From the NCBI GenBank assembly GCA_001792895.1, contig MARA01000003.1:992001-1056000 (forward strand): 64,000 nucleotides of DNA, read 5' to 3'. This DNA is from Lentinus brumalis. Its lineage: Eukaryota; Basidiomycota; Agaricomycetes; Polyporales; Polyporaceae. A model generated the notes under the pieces. It did not search any database, had not been told where the DNA came from, and saw only the letters and a program-made list of their open reading frames with translations. A program made the translations under genes and the position numbers. Of the stretch, positions 11,355 through 22,353 are shown one piece after another; the first letter of the stretch is position 1, and every line of letters begins with the position of its first letter.

Positions 11355-14300
11355 TTAGTTCGCGCCTGCGGTGATCTGCGCACGGATGTGGTTGAGAGCT
11401 GAGCCCGCGCGGAGCCACTTGAGCTGGTCGGCAGACATTGTGTGGCGCACAGGGATCTCGAACTGTTCGCCGCTTCTGCGAGTTACCCGCAGCCGTATAT
11501 CGGCGTCAGCCTTGCCCTCGAGGAGGTCCGCAAGCCCAAGCGTCTCGATGACGTCCCCGGAGCCGATGCGGCTGTAGTCTGCCTTGTCGACGAACCAGAG
11601 GGGCAGGATGCCTTGTTTCTGCAGAGACAAATGTTAAGTGAATGGTCAGACGTATGGGACAGTGTACATACCTTGAGGTTGGTCTCGTGAATGCGCGCAA
11701 ACGAGCGAGCAACGATCGCCGCACATCCTGCACGAGGGTATGTGAGCACAAGGTCTCCCAATGGACAAGAGTAGGTATATGCGCACCGTAGAACCTCGGC
11801 TGCAAAGCTGCGTGCTCACGGGCACTGCCCTCGCCGTAGTTGTCGTCGACGACCAACGCCCAGGGTTGTTTGCGAGCCTTGAGGCGCTTCGCGACGGCAG
11901 GAATAGTGTCCGTTTCTGACTCCGATGGGCCATGCTCATAATCGAATGCGACGTTAACATCGCCACCCTCGTCGTTGACAGCGGTGATCACTGTGGAGAT
12001 AAAGATGGTCAGTCGCGTGTCGTACCTGCGAACAAGAGACGTACGAAGGTTCTCGGAAATGTTGGTCAAGTGACCCTTGTACTTCAGCCAAGGCCCCTAC
12101 ACGAACATGTCAGCCTTTCTTCGAGAGTATGACCGTACTTGAGGACACGCACAGCAGCGGAGATGTGATCCGTAGTGCACTTGCCCCTCACACGCATGAG
12201 CACCTTCAGCGGCGGAAGTTCGAGGCCACGGTTGTTACCCGAGCCCTCACCAAAATGGCTAGGGAAGGGCTGAAGGATCTCCAGCCGCTGCGAGTCAGGT
12301 CGGATGACGACCTCCGTCTCAGGCTGGGGCTCAGGCGTGGGCTTGGGGTAGTAGCTCGTCTCGCCTGGGGTGAAGCCCGCCTCGGGCAGGTCCTTGCCAC
12401 GCGGAGGGGAGAAACGGAAGGATTCGCCGGAAGGAAGAGGGATCGAGTCGGTCATCGGGTTGAAGGAGAGCTTGCCGGCAAATGCCATTGCGGTGACAAT
12501 AGTAGGCGAAGCGAGGAAGTTCATCGTCAACCTGTTACCGTCGTTGCGGGACTTGAAGTTGCGGTTGAACGACGTCAAGATCGCTGTGGCGCGCCGGGTG
12601 AGTCAACGGGTTGTGCGATGTTGAAAAACAAGGCTCACCATTCTCTTCGCCCTGCTTGTCTTCGCGCTTCCACTGCGATGCAGCATTAGCATTGGAGATA
12701 CACGACAAATACTACGCGACATACCTGGCCAATGCAAGGACCGCACGCGTTCGCCAACACAGTAGCGCCGACGTCCTCGAGCTCGCGTGTAACCTGATCA
12801 CGCTCAATGGTCGCACGGATCTGCTCGGAACCAGGGGTGCAGAGGAAAGGCACCTGTTGTAGGTTTCGGTTAGGACCATCCTTTCGATTCTGCACGCTCG
12901 ACAAGACTCGCCTGGGTCTTCAGACCGGCCTTCTTCGCCTGACGGGCGAGGTCGGCAACGCTAGTCATATCCTCGTACGAACTGTTCGTGCACGAGCCAA
13001 TGAGAGCAGCGGACAACTCGTCCTTCCAGCCTTGTTCTCGAACAAACGAGCCGAACTTCGAGAGCGGAGTGGCCAAGTCAGGAGTGAACGGACCGTTGAT
13101 GGTGGGCTCCAACTCAGACAGGTTCTATGACGATAGCATGTCAGCAAACGTCGGAGGAGGCGAGGCAGTGATGACCTACAATTTGGATCACCTCGTCATA
13201 CTCAGCACCCTCATCTGCAGCAAGGAATCCGCTCGCTGCAGCCTTGTCCGCCGCGCGTGCAACAGGCGCGCGACCAGTGGCTTGTAGGTAGGCCCGCATG
13301 CCGGGAGTGTACGGGAAGGTGGACGTCGTAGCACCGACCTCGGCACCCATGTTCGCGACAGTAGCCAGACCTTAACCGACGTCGTCAATGGGCAAAGAAG
13401 AGGAGCTCAAAGGTGGCTTACCTGTGCAGGACTGGTTGAAAACTCCCGGACCGAAATACTCGAGGATCGCTCCGGTGCCTCCCTGTAGGACGCGATATCG
13501 TCAACTGGGATAACGGGGTGACTAGACATTGTAACCAACCCGAACGGTGAGTTTGCCCGCGAGATGGAGGATCAGGTCCTTGGGCGTGGTCCACCCATTC
13601 AGCTTCCCAGTGAGATGCACACCTTCGGGACACGCGTCAGGTCGGAGTCAGCCATCGAATTAGCCATACGCACCAATGATCTTGGGTGCCTTGAGCTCCC
13701 AAGGAGTGCCAGTAAGAGCGTCGACAGCGTCAGCTCCCCCCACTCCGATGGCGAGCATGCCGAGTCCACCGGCGTTTGGTGTATGCGAATCTGGCTGCGA
13801 TCAACATTCCGTGCGTGTAAATCAGCTGGCCTGTGAACATACCTGTCCCGAGCCTACAGACATATCTTCAGCTTTGCTTGGCGGAACGAGGTGAGAACAC
13901 GTTTGACTTACATGAGCATTCCTGGTGCGGCATAGTTCTCGAGTACAATCTGGTGGATGATGCCAGAACCAGGCTTCCAGAACTCGATGCCATACTTGCG
14001 AGACGCACTCTCCAGGAAGTCAAAAACCTCCTGGTTAGTCACAATAGACCTCTGCAGAGCGGCCAGTGGTGAATCATGATGCTGATTGGCGTTCACATAA
14101 GACGCACCTGCAGGTCCTTCTCCGCACCCTCCGCCGCCTGGATGAGATGGTCGCAGTGGATGCTCGCAGGGACCGCGCATCTCGACATTCCAGCACTCAT
14201 GAACTGGAGGCTTTGCTACCAGTCAGACATCGTGCACATGCAAGGACTAGATGAAACTCACAGTGCCATCTGGGCCGATGCATCCTGCATAGCAACTCTC

Positions 14301-14596
14301 TCCGGACTTAGCTGCAAGTACGTTTCGCCCCGCTTGATCCCACCGTTGGCAAGAGTGCGCTCAGGCTCGTGGACATGACTGTAGAGAATCTTCTCAGCAA
14401 GAGTGAGTGGCCGGTCACCAAGCAACGCGCGGATAGTCGCGAGGTTCTGCTGCAGCTTGGGATATGGTGGGGTGATTGAAGTGCAGTCTTTCTCTGGCAA
14501 AGCGGTCGGTGTTGCGAGAGACCTGCGCTGGACAGTGACATGCCCTGTTCGGATTGTCCGCGCCAACCCTCCGGGGGTGAAAGTAGATTGCCGCAT
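11355..14596 (-). CDS. ACO2: Mitochondrial aconitase / homocitrate dehydratase, Aco2 type
   Basis: Aconitase-family [4Fe-4S] enzymes isomerise citrate; the Aco2 branch is linked to homocitrate dehydration in fungal lysine biosynthesis. Sixteen exons encode about 807 residues: 14262-14596, 14108-14210, 13912-14051, an 11-nt exon 13843-13853, 13674-13790, 13540-13622, 13422-13482, 13180-13370, 12912-13124, 12725-12853, 12639-12672, 12153-12583, 12045-12096, 11787-11990, 11672-11727 and 11355-11618. The N-terminus is a basic presequence ([16 protein letters not shown]). Cluster cysteines lie in GSCTNSS and ACGPCIGQ; the substrate-binding [12 protein letters not shown] and [11 protein letters not shown] follow. 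[30 protein letters not shown] and [10 protein letters not shown] resemble remembered yeast Aco2 more than Aco1. The intron 12854-12911 has GC-AG borders. Confidence 0.93.
13843..13853 (-). other. 11-nt micro-exon of the aconitase gene
   Basis: It is bounded by CTGTAG on its 5' side and GTATG on its 3' side. It supplies the codons joining ...PGML to [11 protein letters not shown], restoring the invariant aconitase segment [13 protein letters not shown]. Without it, neither phase nor family sequence is kept. Confidence 0.85.
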
Positions 14597-14899
14597 GGCG
14601 GACCCAAGATTGGTCCAGCAGCCCAGAGACCAAGTGAGACCAAGACGTGCAGTAGTACTAGCAGTTGTCGCGACCAGACTGCAAAAACTGGAAGCTCAAG
14701 CTCAATGAGCACTGACTCGGAAATTGACGTCCACAGACGCGCGCTGCAGCCAATCTCGCACCGTCGGTTTCTCTGCCCGGGCCGCAACCGGCCCGTGACG
14801 GGATGCTCAGCCGCACGCACATCCAACACGGTGCAACCCTACACCAAGAATGCAATTGACTGACGATCGGAGAGAATACCACACGCAAGGAACATGATA
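14597..14899. promoter_or_regulatory. Upstream region of the aconitase gene
   Basis: 303 bp lie between the aconitase start and the stop of the next minus-strand gene. One CCAAT on the minus strand (14610-14614) sits only about 15 bp from the ATG, too close to be a confident CCAAT-complex site. Nothing else is recognised. Confidence 0.35.
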
Positions 14900-15779
14900 C
14901 TAGGCAGTAGGACTGTTCAAGCTTGAGACATCGCCTCCAGTAGCGCAACCCGTCTTGGACAGTCCAGCAGCGCCGGCGTTGTCTGCTGCATGTCAGCGTC
15001 GCGTCTCCATGTAACGGCGAACAATACTCACTTGAGTCAACATTCATGACGCCACCAGAGTTCCACACGCTTCCTCCCTCTGCTTTGCCGGCGGTTCCCG
15101 AGTAGCTGTTACCGCCAGCCCCGCGGCTTGGGTCGCCGTGACCACCATTGGCGCAACCCGACTCTGACCCACCACCAAGACCCGCGTTGTTGGAGTTCAT
15201 GTTCATGAGGGTGGGCATGCCGAAGTTGTCGCTCTTGTTGACGACATCTCCGCCGCTGACGTCGCCGGCGCTCCCGGTGTATGCGTTACCACCGAGCGTA
15301 CTCTCGTCGTCCTCGCGCTTTGCGGACCCGCCCTTGCTGCAAAAAGTATGGGTTAGTATCCCGTCGTCTTGCGCTGATATAGAATGCACTTCGCGACAGA
15401 ACCACCCGAGACGGTGCCGGTGGAACCGGAGTAGGCGTTCCCGCCCGTCGTGAACGCGTCCAACGCCCTCTTGAGAAGCTCCCTGGGACCGATCCTATCG
15501 AGACGGTGTCATAACTTGGTCACAGGCTAGAGTGCGGAGTCCCGCTCACTTCGAGATGGCAAAGATGGACGGCGAGTGATCAGGAGCGGCGTCGCGGGCG
15601 ACCTTAGTGCCGATGATGGGATGGAGGCGCGGCGAGGGAGCAGAGCTGGGAGCGGAGTCCGGGCTTGAGACGGCGTACACGTGCGAGTTGTAGCTGCCGG
15701 GTTCGGGGAGCGGGGAGGCGTTGACGAGGACCGTGGTGAGAACGGCGACGGTGACAATGGCGAGAGTAGGAGAGCGCAT
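14900..15779 (-). CDS. Secreted glycine-rich repeat protein, MRSP family member 1
   Basis: Exons 15550-15779, 15390-15494, 15032-15336 and 14900-14982 give 240 residues. The N-terminus MRSPTLAIVTVAVLTTVLVNA is a clear signal peptide. A Ser/Pro-rich propeptide-like segment is followed by RELLKRALD and then Gly/Ser/Asn-rich repeats of the form GGNxYxGxxGxxxGGxV (GGNAYSGSTGTVSGGSV, GGNAYTGSAGDVSGGDV, GGNSYSGTAGKAEGGSV). Two late cysteines (SGCANGG, TGCATGG) stand out in an otherwise Cys-free protein. The KR pairs (LLKR, AKR) before the repeats could be Kex2-type cleavage sites. The same signal-peptide start and related repeats occur in the gene at 26.6 kb. The function is unknown; a cell-wall or extracellular-matrix role is only a guess from composition. 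Confidence 0.8.
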
Positions 15780-16351
15780 GTTGGAGATGTATGCGGTGGG
15801 ATAGGCTGTGTTGAGGCGGCGAGGACAAAACCAGAGAAGTGTACAGCGAGGCCGCGAGAAGTCGAAGGAAAGACGGACTTGAGCTGACGGAGAGAACGAA
15901 AGGAACGTCGACGGTTGGCAGGCTGTCCGTGCCCCGCCCGCCCGGCCTTATGTTCGACTTCTGCAGACCGTGCCAGCCGCGCCCTCCTGCCGTTTGTAGC
16001 CTCCGAATAACCATTCCTGGACACAGCCCGGCTGCTCGGCAGATGCCCGGCGTCCCCGGGCCCTCGTCGCGACTGCTCGCCTGCGCCGGGAGGTGAGCGA
16101 ACTGGAGAAAGCAAATGTATAACGCACAGCAACAATACATCCATCAGAAAGAGAGCAGATATTAGCAGCAGCGAAGGCACCGCAGAACAGTGGACGTAGA
16201 AATTACATCGAGCAACGATCGTATGCAACGCGAAGGATATCTAGAAATGCTGGGTATCAAACCAAGTGTAAGAGACGAACGGAAAGGACAGCTGGGGAAC
16301 ACGCAAAATAAGATACACACTAGTGGGCAGCTCACTGGTCCTCGTCCACCA
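15780..16351. promoter_or_regulatory. Upstream region of secreted gene 1 / ATG16 3' side
   Basis: 572 bp. Just before the ATG at 15779 the transcribed strand carries ACACAGCCTATCCCACC, nearly identical to ACACAGCCTATCTCACC just before the ATG of the third MRSP gene (27832). No coding feature was found. Confidence 0.5.
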
Positions 16352-17370
16352 TCAGCCATTCGGGGTCAGATTCACGTCCGTCTCCGCGTGAGATGGCGTC
16401 CCATGATTCATCGTCGTTGCCCCCGTCTCCCTCCTCTCCTCCCCGTTTCCCGACGTCGAAGAGTTCAGCGATAGCGCGTCCGCCTTCTCTTGGTCCTGCG
16501 CTCGCCGCGATTGCATCTCCTCGTAGAACTGATTTGCCTCGTTCATACGGTTCGCCTCCGCTTGTTTCGCATCCAGCCAGCGCTGCAAGAGCTTTGCATT
16601 GTCCTTGACCAGGGTCTGGTTGCGGTCCTCGATCTGGCTCAGCTCTAGCTGCAGCGTGTTGATCTCGTCATGCAGGATCTGAAGAGCGACAATGTCGGCG
16701 CAGCGCAACACGGCAGAGAACATGCAAGGCCCACCTGTGCTGTCCGGTCCTTCTCTGCCATGAGCTCGTTGTGCTGCTCAACCTTCTTGCGCAGCACTGC
16801 GATCTCGTCTCGGCACTTCCTCAGGTTCTCCGCATCCACCCGCGAAAGCTCCTCCTTCTCCCGCAGAGTCTCGTTCATCGCCAGTAACCGCTGTGCATTC
16901 TGGCCCTGAGTCTTGTACACGGTCGCAAGTTCGTCCCGCAATGACGATATTTGTGACTCAAGCGACGTGATATACGCGGCGCGCACCGGATTGCTACACG
17001 AGCACACCGTAAGCCAAACTCATGATGCTCTCCCTGAAGTGAGGGACGACGTACTCATCGCCAGAACCAGGGACGAACACAGTCGAGCTGCTTGGGTTTG
17101 GACGAGCAGTACCCATCGCGCGGAGGAGAGATGCATTGCGCTCCCTCAGGAGTTTCGTTTGCTGTGCCAATCTGCGATCTTCTCAGCGTTCACATTGAGG
17201 TTAGATCCATGAACAAGCGAGAAGACGGGTGCCACGCACGCGCGCAACGCGCAGGATGGGGAGGATTGGATGCACATACATTGCTCGATGATTGGGGCAT
17301 AGGAAGACTCCCTCGCGTTGCGCTCGACGAGCCGCAAGCGCAGCGTTTCTTGCCAAGACGGCTCAGCCAT
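16352..17370 (-). CDS. ATG16: Autophagy protein Atg16
   Basis: Atg16 dimerises through a coiled coil and binds Atg5-Atg12, placing the complex that lipidates Atg8 on the growing autophagosome membrane. Exons 17280-17370, 17055-17178, 16735-16993 and 16352-16678 encode 266 residues. The N-terminus (MAEPSWQETLRLRLVERNARE) is the Atg5-binding helix of the family. Residues about 72-220 form a long heptad-rich coiled coil (LESQISSLRDELATVYK, LRKKVEQHNELMAEKD, ILHDEINTLQLELSQIE, KDNAKLLQRWLDAKQ). The tail (about residues 225-266) is polar and probably disordered. There are no WD40 repeats, as expected for fungal Atg16. It is head to head with YPT7 across 235 bp. Confidence 0.88.
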
Positions 17371-17605
17371 GACGAGAGCAGGCAGGCACTGGGCCAGAGG
17401 GCGGGGACAGGGTGATCGTGGCAAGGGCAGACGATGCACAGAGGGAGCAAAGGCGTTCGAACGGAGCTCAAAACGGCGCCTGCATCTGAGATCGGGTGAC
17501 GCCCGAGTCGTCCTCGGCCACGGCGGTTACGTTCCCATATCGTAGAACCTGACTCTCCACTCCATCTCGTCCACAGTCCTCTCCTGTACCACCAATCCGC
17601 TCGAT
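17371..17605. promoter_or_regulatory. Shared divergent promoter ATG16 / YPT7
   Basis: Only 235 bp separate the ATG16 start codon (minus) from the YPT7 start codon (plus), so both 5' UTRs and promoters must fit here. No TATA box is evident. Confidence 0.7.
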
Positions 17606-18563
<958 letters not shown>

Positions 18564-19123
18564 GCGACACATCCGTCTCCCTGCGAGGGTGCGCAGTCTC
18601 CTTTGCACGTTCATGACACTGGACAGCCGGTTACCCCTTTCTCCCGCGAGCCCTCCCTCTTACTGTCCTGTGGGGCTCTTTTTACGATAATTTACTGCTT
18701 CTCATTCGTCGCTGTTTCGTTTTCGCACTCTGTACAACCGTATACGCAGCTATCTGAATCAGTATTGGTGTTGGAATAGCGAGCAGTCGCTGACGACGGC
18801 TACTTGGCCACAGGAGCCTTCATGAGGCCGGACGAGTCCATCGCTGAGGTCATGGGCGTCTATGGGCGCTCCGCGCCGAACCGCATCGCGCACTGCGACC
18901 ACAGATGGCTGTATCCGTGCAACTTACTCTCTGCACCGACGGAGCCTCTGCGCCCCTTTACGTCTTCTTCATATAACACTCTTCAAAGCTTCACTGCTCC
19001 CCGATGCGCTAGAACATCCTGCAGGCTTTGTTACAGCTTGTGACGTGATTCGAAGGATTCTCAGCAACACATCTCGTAGGCGACAGCATCCCAAGGCACA
19101 CGTCCGCTCCTCCATCGCGCACC
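18564..19123. other. Intergenic, 560 bp
   Basis: YPT7 3' UTR and upstream region of the OSH3-like gene. I see no gene or RNA here. Confidence 0.5.
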
Positions 19124-21847
19124 ATGCAGGGCAACCACAGCACGACGCGCCTCGTCAACGCTTCTCTTGTTACCACGGCTCCAACGCGGCCTGTCACTCC
19201 ACAAGGCCCGAAGTCGGACATAATCTGCGAAGGATGGGTGCTGAAGAAGCGGAGGAAGAGGATGCAAGGTGTGCATGGAGTACCGTTAGCACCCCATCGC
19301 AACTGATTTCAGCGCAGGCTTTGCGCGACGATACTTCACCCTCTCATCCTCGGGCGTGCTATCGTACTCGTTGGAACCTGGCCAGCCCCCGCGCGACCAG
19401 GTGCTGCTTACCCAGGCCGCCATCTCAACCGCCCCGGGGCGCAAGGATATCCATGTGGACTCTAATACTGCCACATTCCACATCAAGTGTCTGTCCGGGG
19501 GGGACTTTGAGATGTGGATGGGCGCATTCCGGTGAGTCGCGCATCTGATGCCGGTGCCCTGCACATGTACAGTGTGGGTAGGGACATGCGTAGCGCACGG
19601 CGTAGACTAGAGGCGACTCGGAGACAAGTGGGTTGATGTTAATATATGTTGGTTGTGCAGGAAGATCCTGGCGCAGGAGCACCCCAAGTCTAGGCGGTCG
19701 TCACTCGCTCGCTCGGCTGTGCGGGGAGGGCTCCAGTTCAACCGGGCGCATGTTCTGATAGAAGAGATCGGCAATGTACGTCTGTCGTGGACCGTGACGT
19801 GCGTTGGGAGGGGCTGACGGAGACGATCGCAACAGACTATAGCTGAGCTGGACAGTGCGCTCGCAGCTTACACCGAGGAGGAGACCAGACGCAGACGGAA
19901 CAGCAGTATGCGCAAGTCGGAGAGCAAGGAGCATGGGGTCCTGGGATTTCTGAAGAAAGGTGCGGCTTCGTTTTTCTGTGAGGAGAAGCCCTTGACGTGT
20001 GTGCTGCAGGACACCATCATGAGAATTCGCATTTGACCCCGCCCGATGCCCAATCACCCCAAAACTCCTCTGAGTTACTGAAGCTAATATCAAGCAAGAT
20101 GGAACAGCTCAAGCATCAGCAGTCGGCCCTCAGCAAGACTTTCCAATCATACCCCACTATTGATACGAATATACCCGGCCTCAGCTCACCATTACCCACT
20201 ACCACCGAAGAAGAAGATGAAGTATACACGCCCTCGACCGCAACTGCAGGTCGGAACCGCACGTCGTTGTTCAGTAACCATAGTGGAGACGGCAGTGTTT
20301 GGTTCGATGCCCCGGAGTACGACGGACCAGAGGAATACGTCCTCGAGTCAACACCGCCGGAGGATCAGGACAAGCTGTACCAGACAGATTCTAGGATGAC
20401 AGAGCGGACAGATATCTCGGAAGCCACGGAGGCGGGTTCGACTACTACCGGCATGGACACAGACTCAGAATCAGAGTCAGAGTCCGAGGTGGAAGTCGAG
20501 AATGCGCTCGCGGTAAAACCAGCGGAGGTCCATCGCAGAACGTCGCTGCCCTGTGGGCCAGTAGGAGACGAGGGCAGTCTGTTCGCGGTTTTGAAGAAGA
20601 ATGTCGGAAAGGTAAGCTACTTCGCCGGATTGTGTCACTCCGGTGTAATGACGTGCTCCGCAGGATCTCTCAAAGGTCGCACTGCCGGTCACCTTCAACG
20701 AGCCTCTCACGATGCTTCAGAAGCAGGCCGAGGAGCTTGAGTATTATGACCTGCTGTCACAGGCTGTCAAGGCCACAGATTCTGTCGAGCGCATATGCTA
20801 TGTCGCGGCATTCGCAGTGTCCACGTACGCAAATACGAAACATCGAACAGGTCGGAAGGGATTGTGAGTCGCGTCGTGGCCATCGCTATCGTGTCTCATG
20901 CCCTAACCTGCTATCGCAAACAGCAATCCCTTGCAGGCTGAGACCTTCGAAGATGTCAGGATGCAGTTCATTGCGGAGAAAGTCTGTCATAACCCCGTCG
21001 TTCTTGCATGGCACGCGGAAGGCGAGGGCTGGGAGCTATACGCTACTTCCAGCGGCAAAACCAAGTTCTGGGGTAAGTTTGACCTCCCCTGTGTTCTTGG
21101 CCGGAGATAGACCGAACTTTGTTGTCAGGGAAGAGCATGGAGATTATCCCACAAGGAACCATCCATCTGAGGTTGGGGGATGAACACTTCGAATGGTGCG
21201 TCGCTACATGTGTTGTCTCCAGCGACTGTTTCGGAGGCTGAGATTGACATCGCTTCAGGAACCGACCCTCGTCATTCATTCGGAACCTTATGATGGGTAC
21301 AAAGTACCTAGAGCACTGCGGGAAGATGGTCATCAAGAACACTACTAGCGGCGACTCATGTTCCCTGGACTTCAAGGAGGGTGGTTACTGGGGGCCAGCG
21401 AATATTGTCCAGGGTACTGTCAGCACGCGTTCAGACGGCGTCGTGGCCAATCTGGAAGGCAAGTGGGACGAGCAGATGGCACGCAAGGTCGATGCGTCGC
21501 ATCTGCACGTACTCTGGCGAATCCACCCCTTCCCGAAAAACCCCCACCAGTTCTATGGCTTCACATACTTCGGTATCACGTTGAACGAGATTACGCCCGA
21601 TCTCGAGGGCCGTCTCCCACCGACAGACTCGCGGTATCGGCCAGATGTGCGTGCGCTCGAGAATGGGGACCTCGACACTGCAGAGAGCGAGAAGCAGCGG
21701 CTGGAAGAGACGCAACGTGAGCGGCGCAACCGCGGCGAGGAGCGTCCGCCTCGGTGGTTCAAGCAGGTCGGGGATGAGTGGATATATGCGGGAGGGTACT
21801 GGGAGCAGAGGCAGCGAGGATGGACAGACGTTGAGCCGCTATGGTGA
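19124..21847 (+). CDS. OSH3: Oxysterol-binding protein homologue, Osh3 type
   Basis: ORP/Osh proteins move lipids at membrane contact sites and sense PI4P. Nine exons (19124-19268, 19318-19531, 19661-19775, 19836-19959, 20010-20611, 20664-20863, 20924-21072, 21129-21195, 21259-21847) give 734 residues. Residues about 33-125 form a PH domain (EGWVLKKRRKRMQGFARRYF, ending FEMWMGAFRKIL). An acidic linker holds EEEDEVYTPS and VWFDAPEY, the latter a plausible acidic FFAT-like stretch. The lipid-binding ORD starts near residue 420 (LPVTFNEPLTMLQKQAEELE) and includes NPLQAETFE and KDVR/FIAEKV. The OSBP signature reads EKVCHNPVVLA instead of the usual E-K/Q-x-S-H-H-P-P. PH plus ORD without ankyrin repeats points to Osh3; the GOLD domain of yeast Osh3 is absent or lies upstream and was missed. 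Confidence 0.9.
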
Positions 21848-22353
21848 TATACTTATCTTACGGGACTACTTAACTTACATTACTAGCAGGATGGCATGCG
21901 TAATAGCGCACTCTTCGCGTCGGAGTTCCGATGCTTTGCTATAGAACCATCATGCGCGGAAGGTTAACAGAAGAACAAGCTACCGCCTCAGATATGGTGC
22001 GAGGGAGCGGGACCCGTGACTCGACGTAACTTGCTTGGAGGTCGACGTCTCCTTCTCTGGATGCCGACCGCGCGTAGCGAAGCCCGAAGTTTGTACGGAA
22101 GGCTTCTGAGACATCGCGACATCCCTTGGCTGGGTGTCCGGGATGCCTGGGCGGTCGAGCAACTTGTCCGCCAATTATCCGCATCTTATCCGCCCTGTCA
22201 GTAGCGCATGCCGCTGCTGCATCACCCGATGCCCTCAACGTGTTCTTGCGTGTCGCGACAATACGATCAGACGCGTCGGTGGTAGAGTATAAAGGCCCAG
22301 TAGGTTATTGAGGAGCTTCGTAAGTCGTACGCGACCCCCGTACGAGCACAGGC
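21848..22353. promoter_or_regulatory. Upstream region of the beta-glucosidase
   Basis: 506 bp with a well placed TATA box (TATAAAG, 22288-22294) 60 bp before the start codon, unlike most housekeeping genes in this window, which fits strongly inducible expression. I did not find a convincing CreA (SYGGRG) site by eye. Confidence 0.6.
22288..22294 (+). promoter_or_regulatory. TATA box of the beta-glucosidase gene
   Basis: TATAAAG in a GC-rich context, 60 bp upstream of the ATG at 22354 and correctly oriented. Confidence 0.6.
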
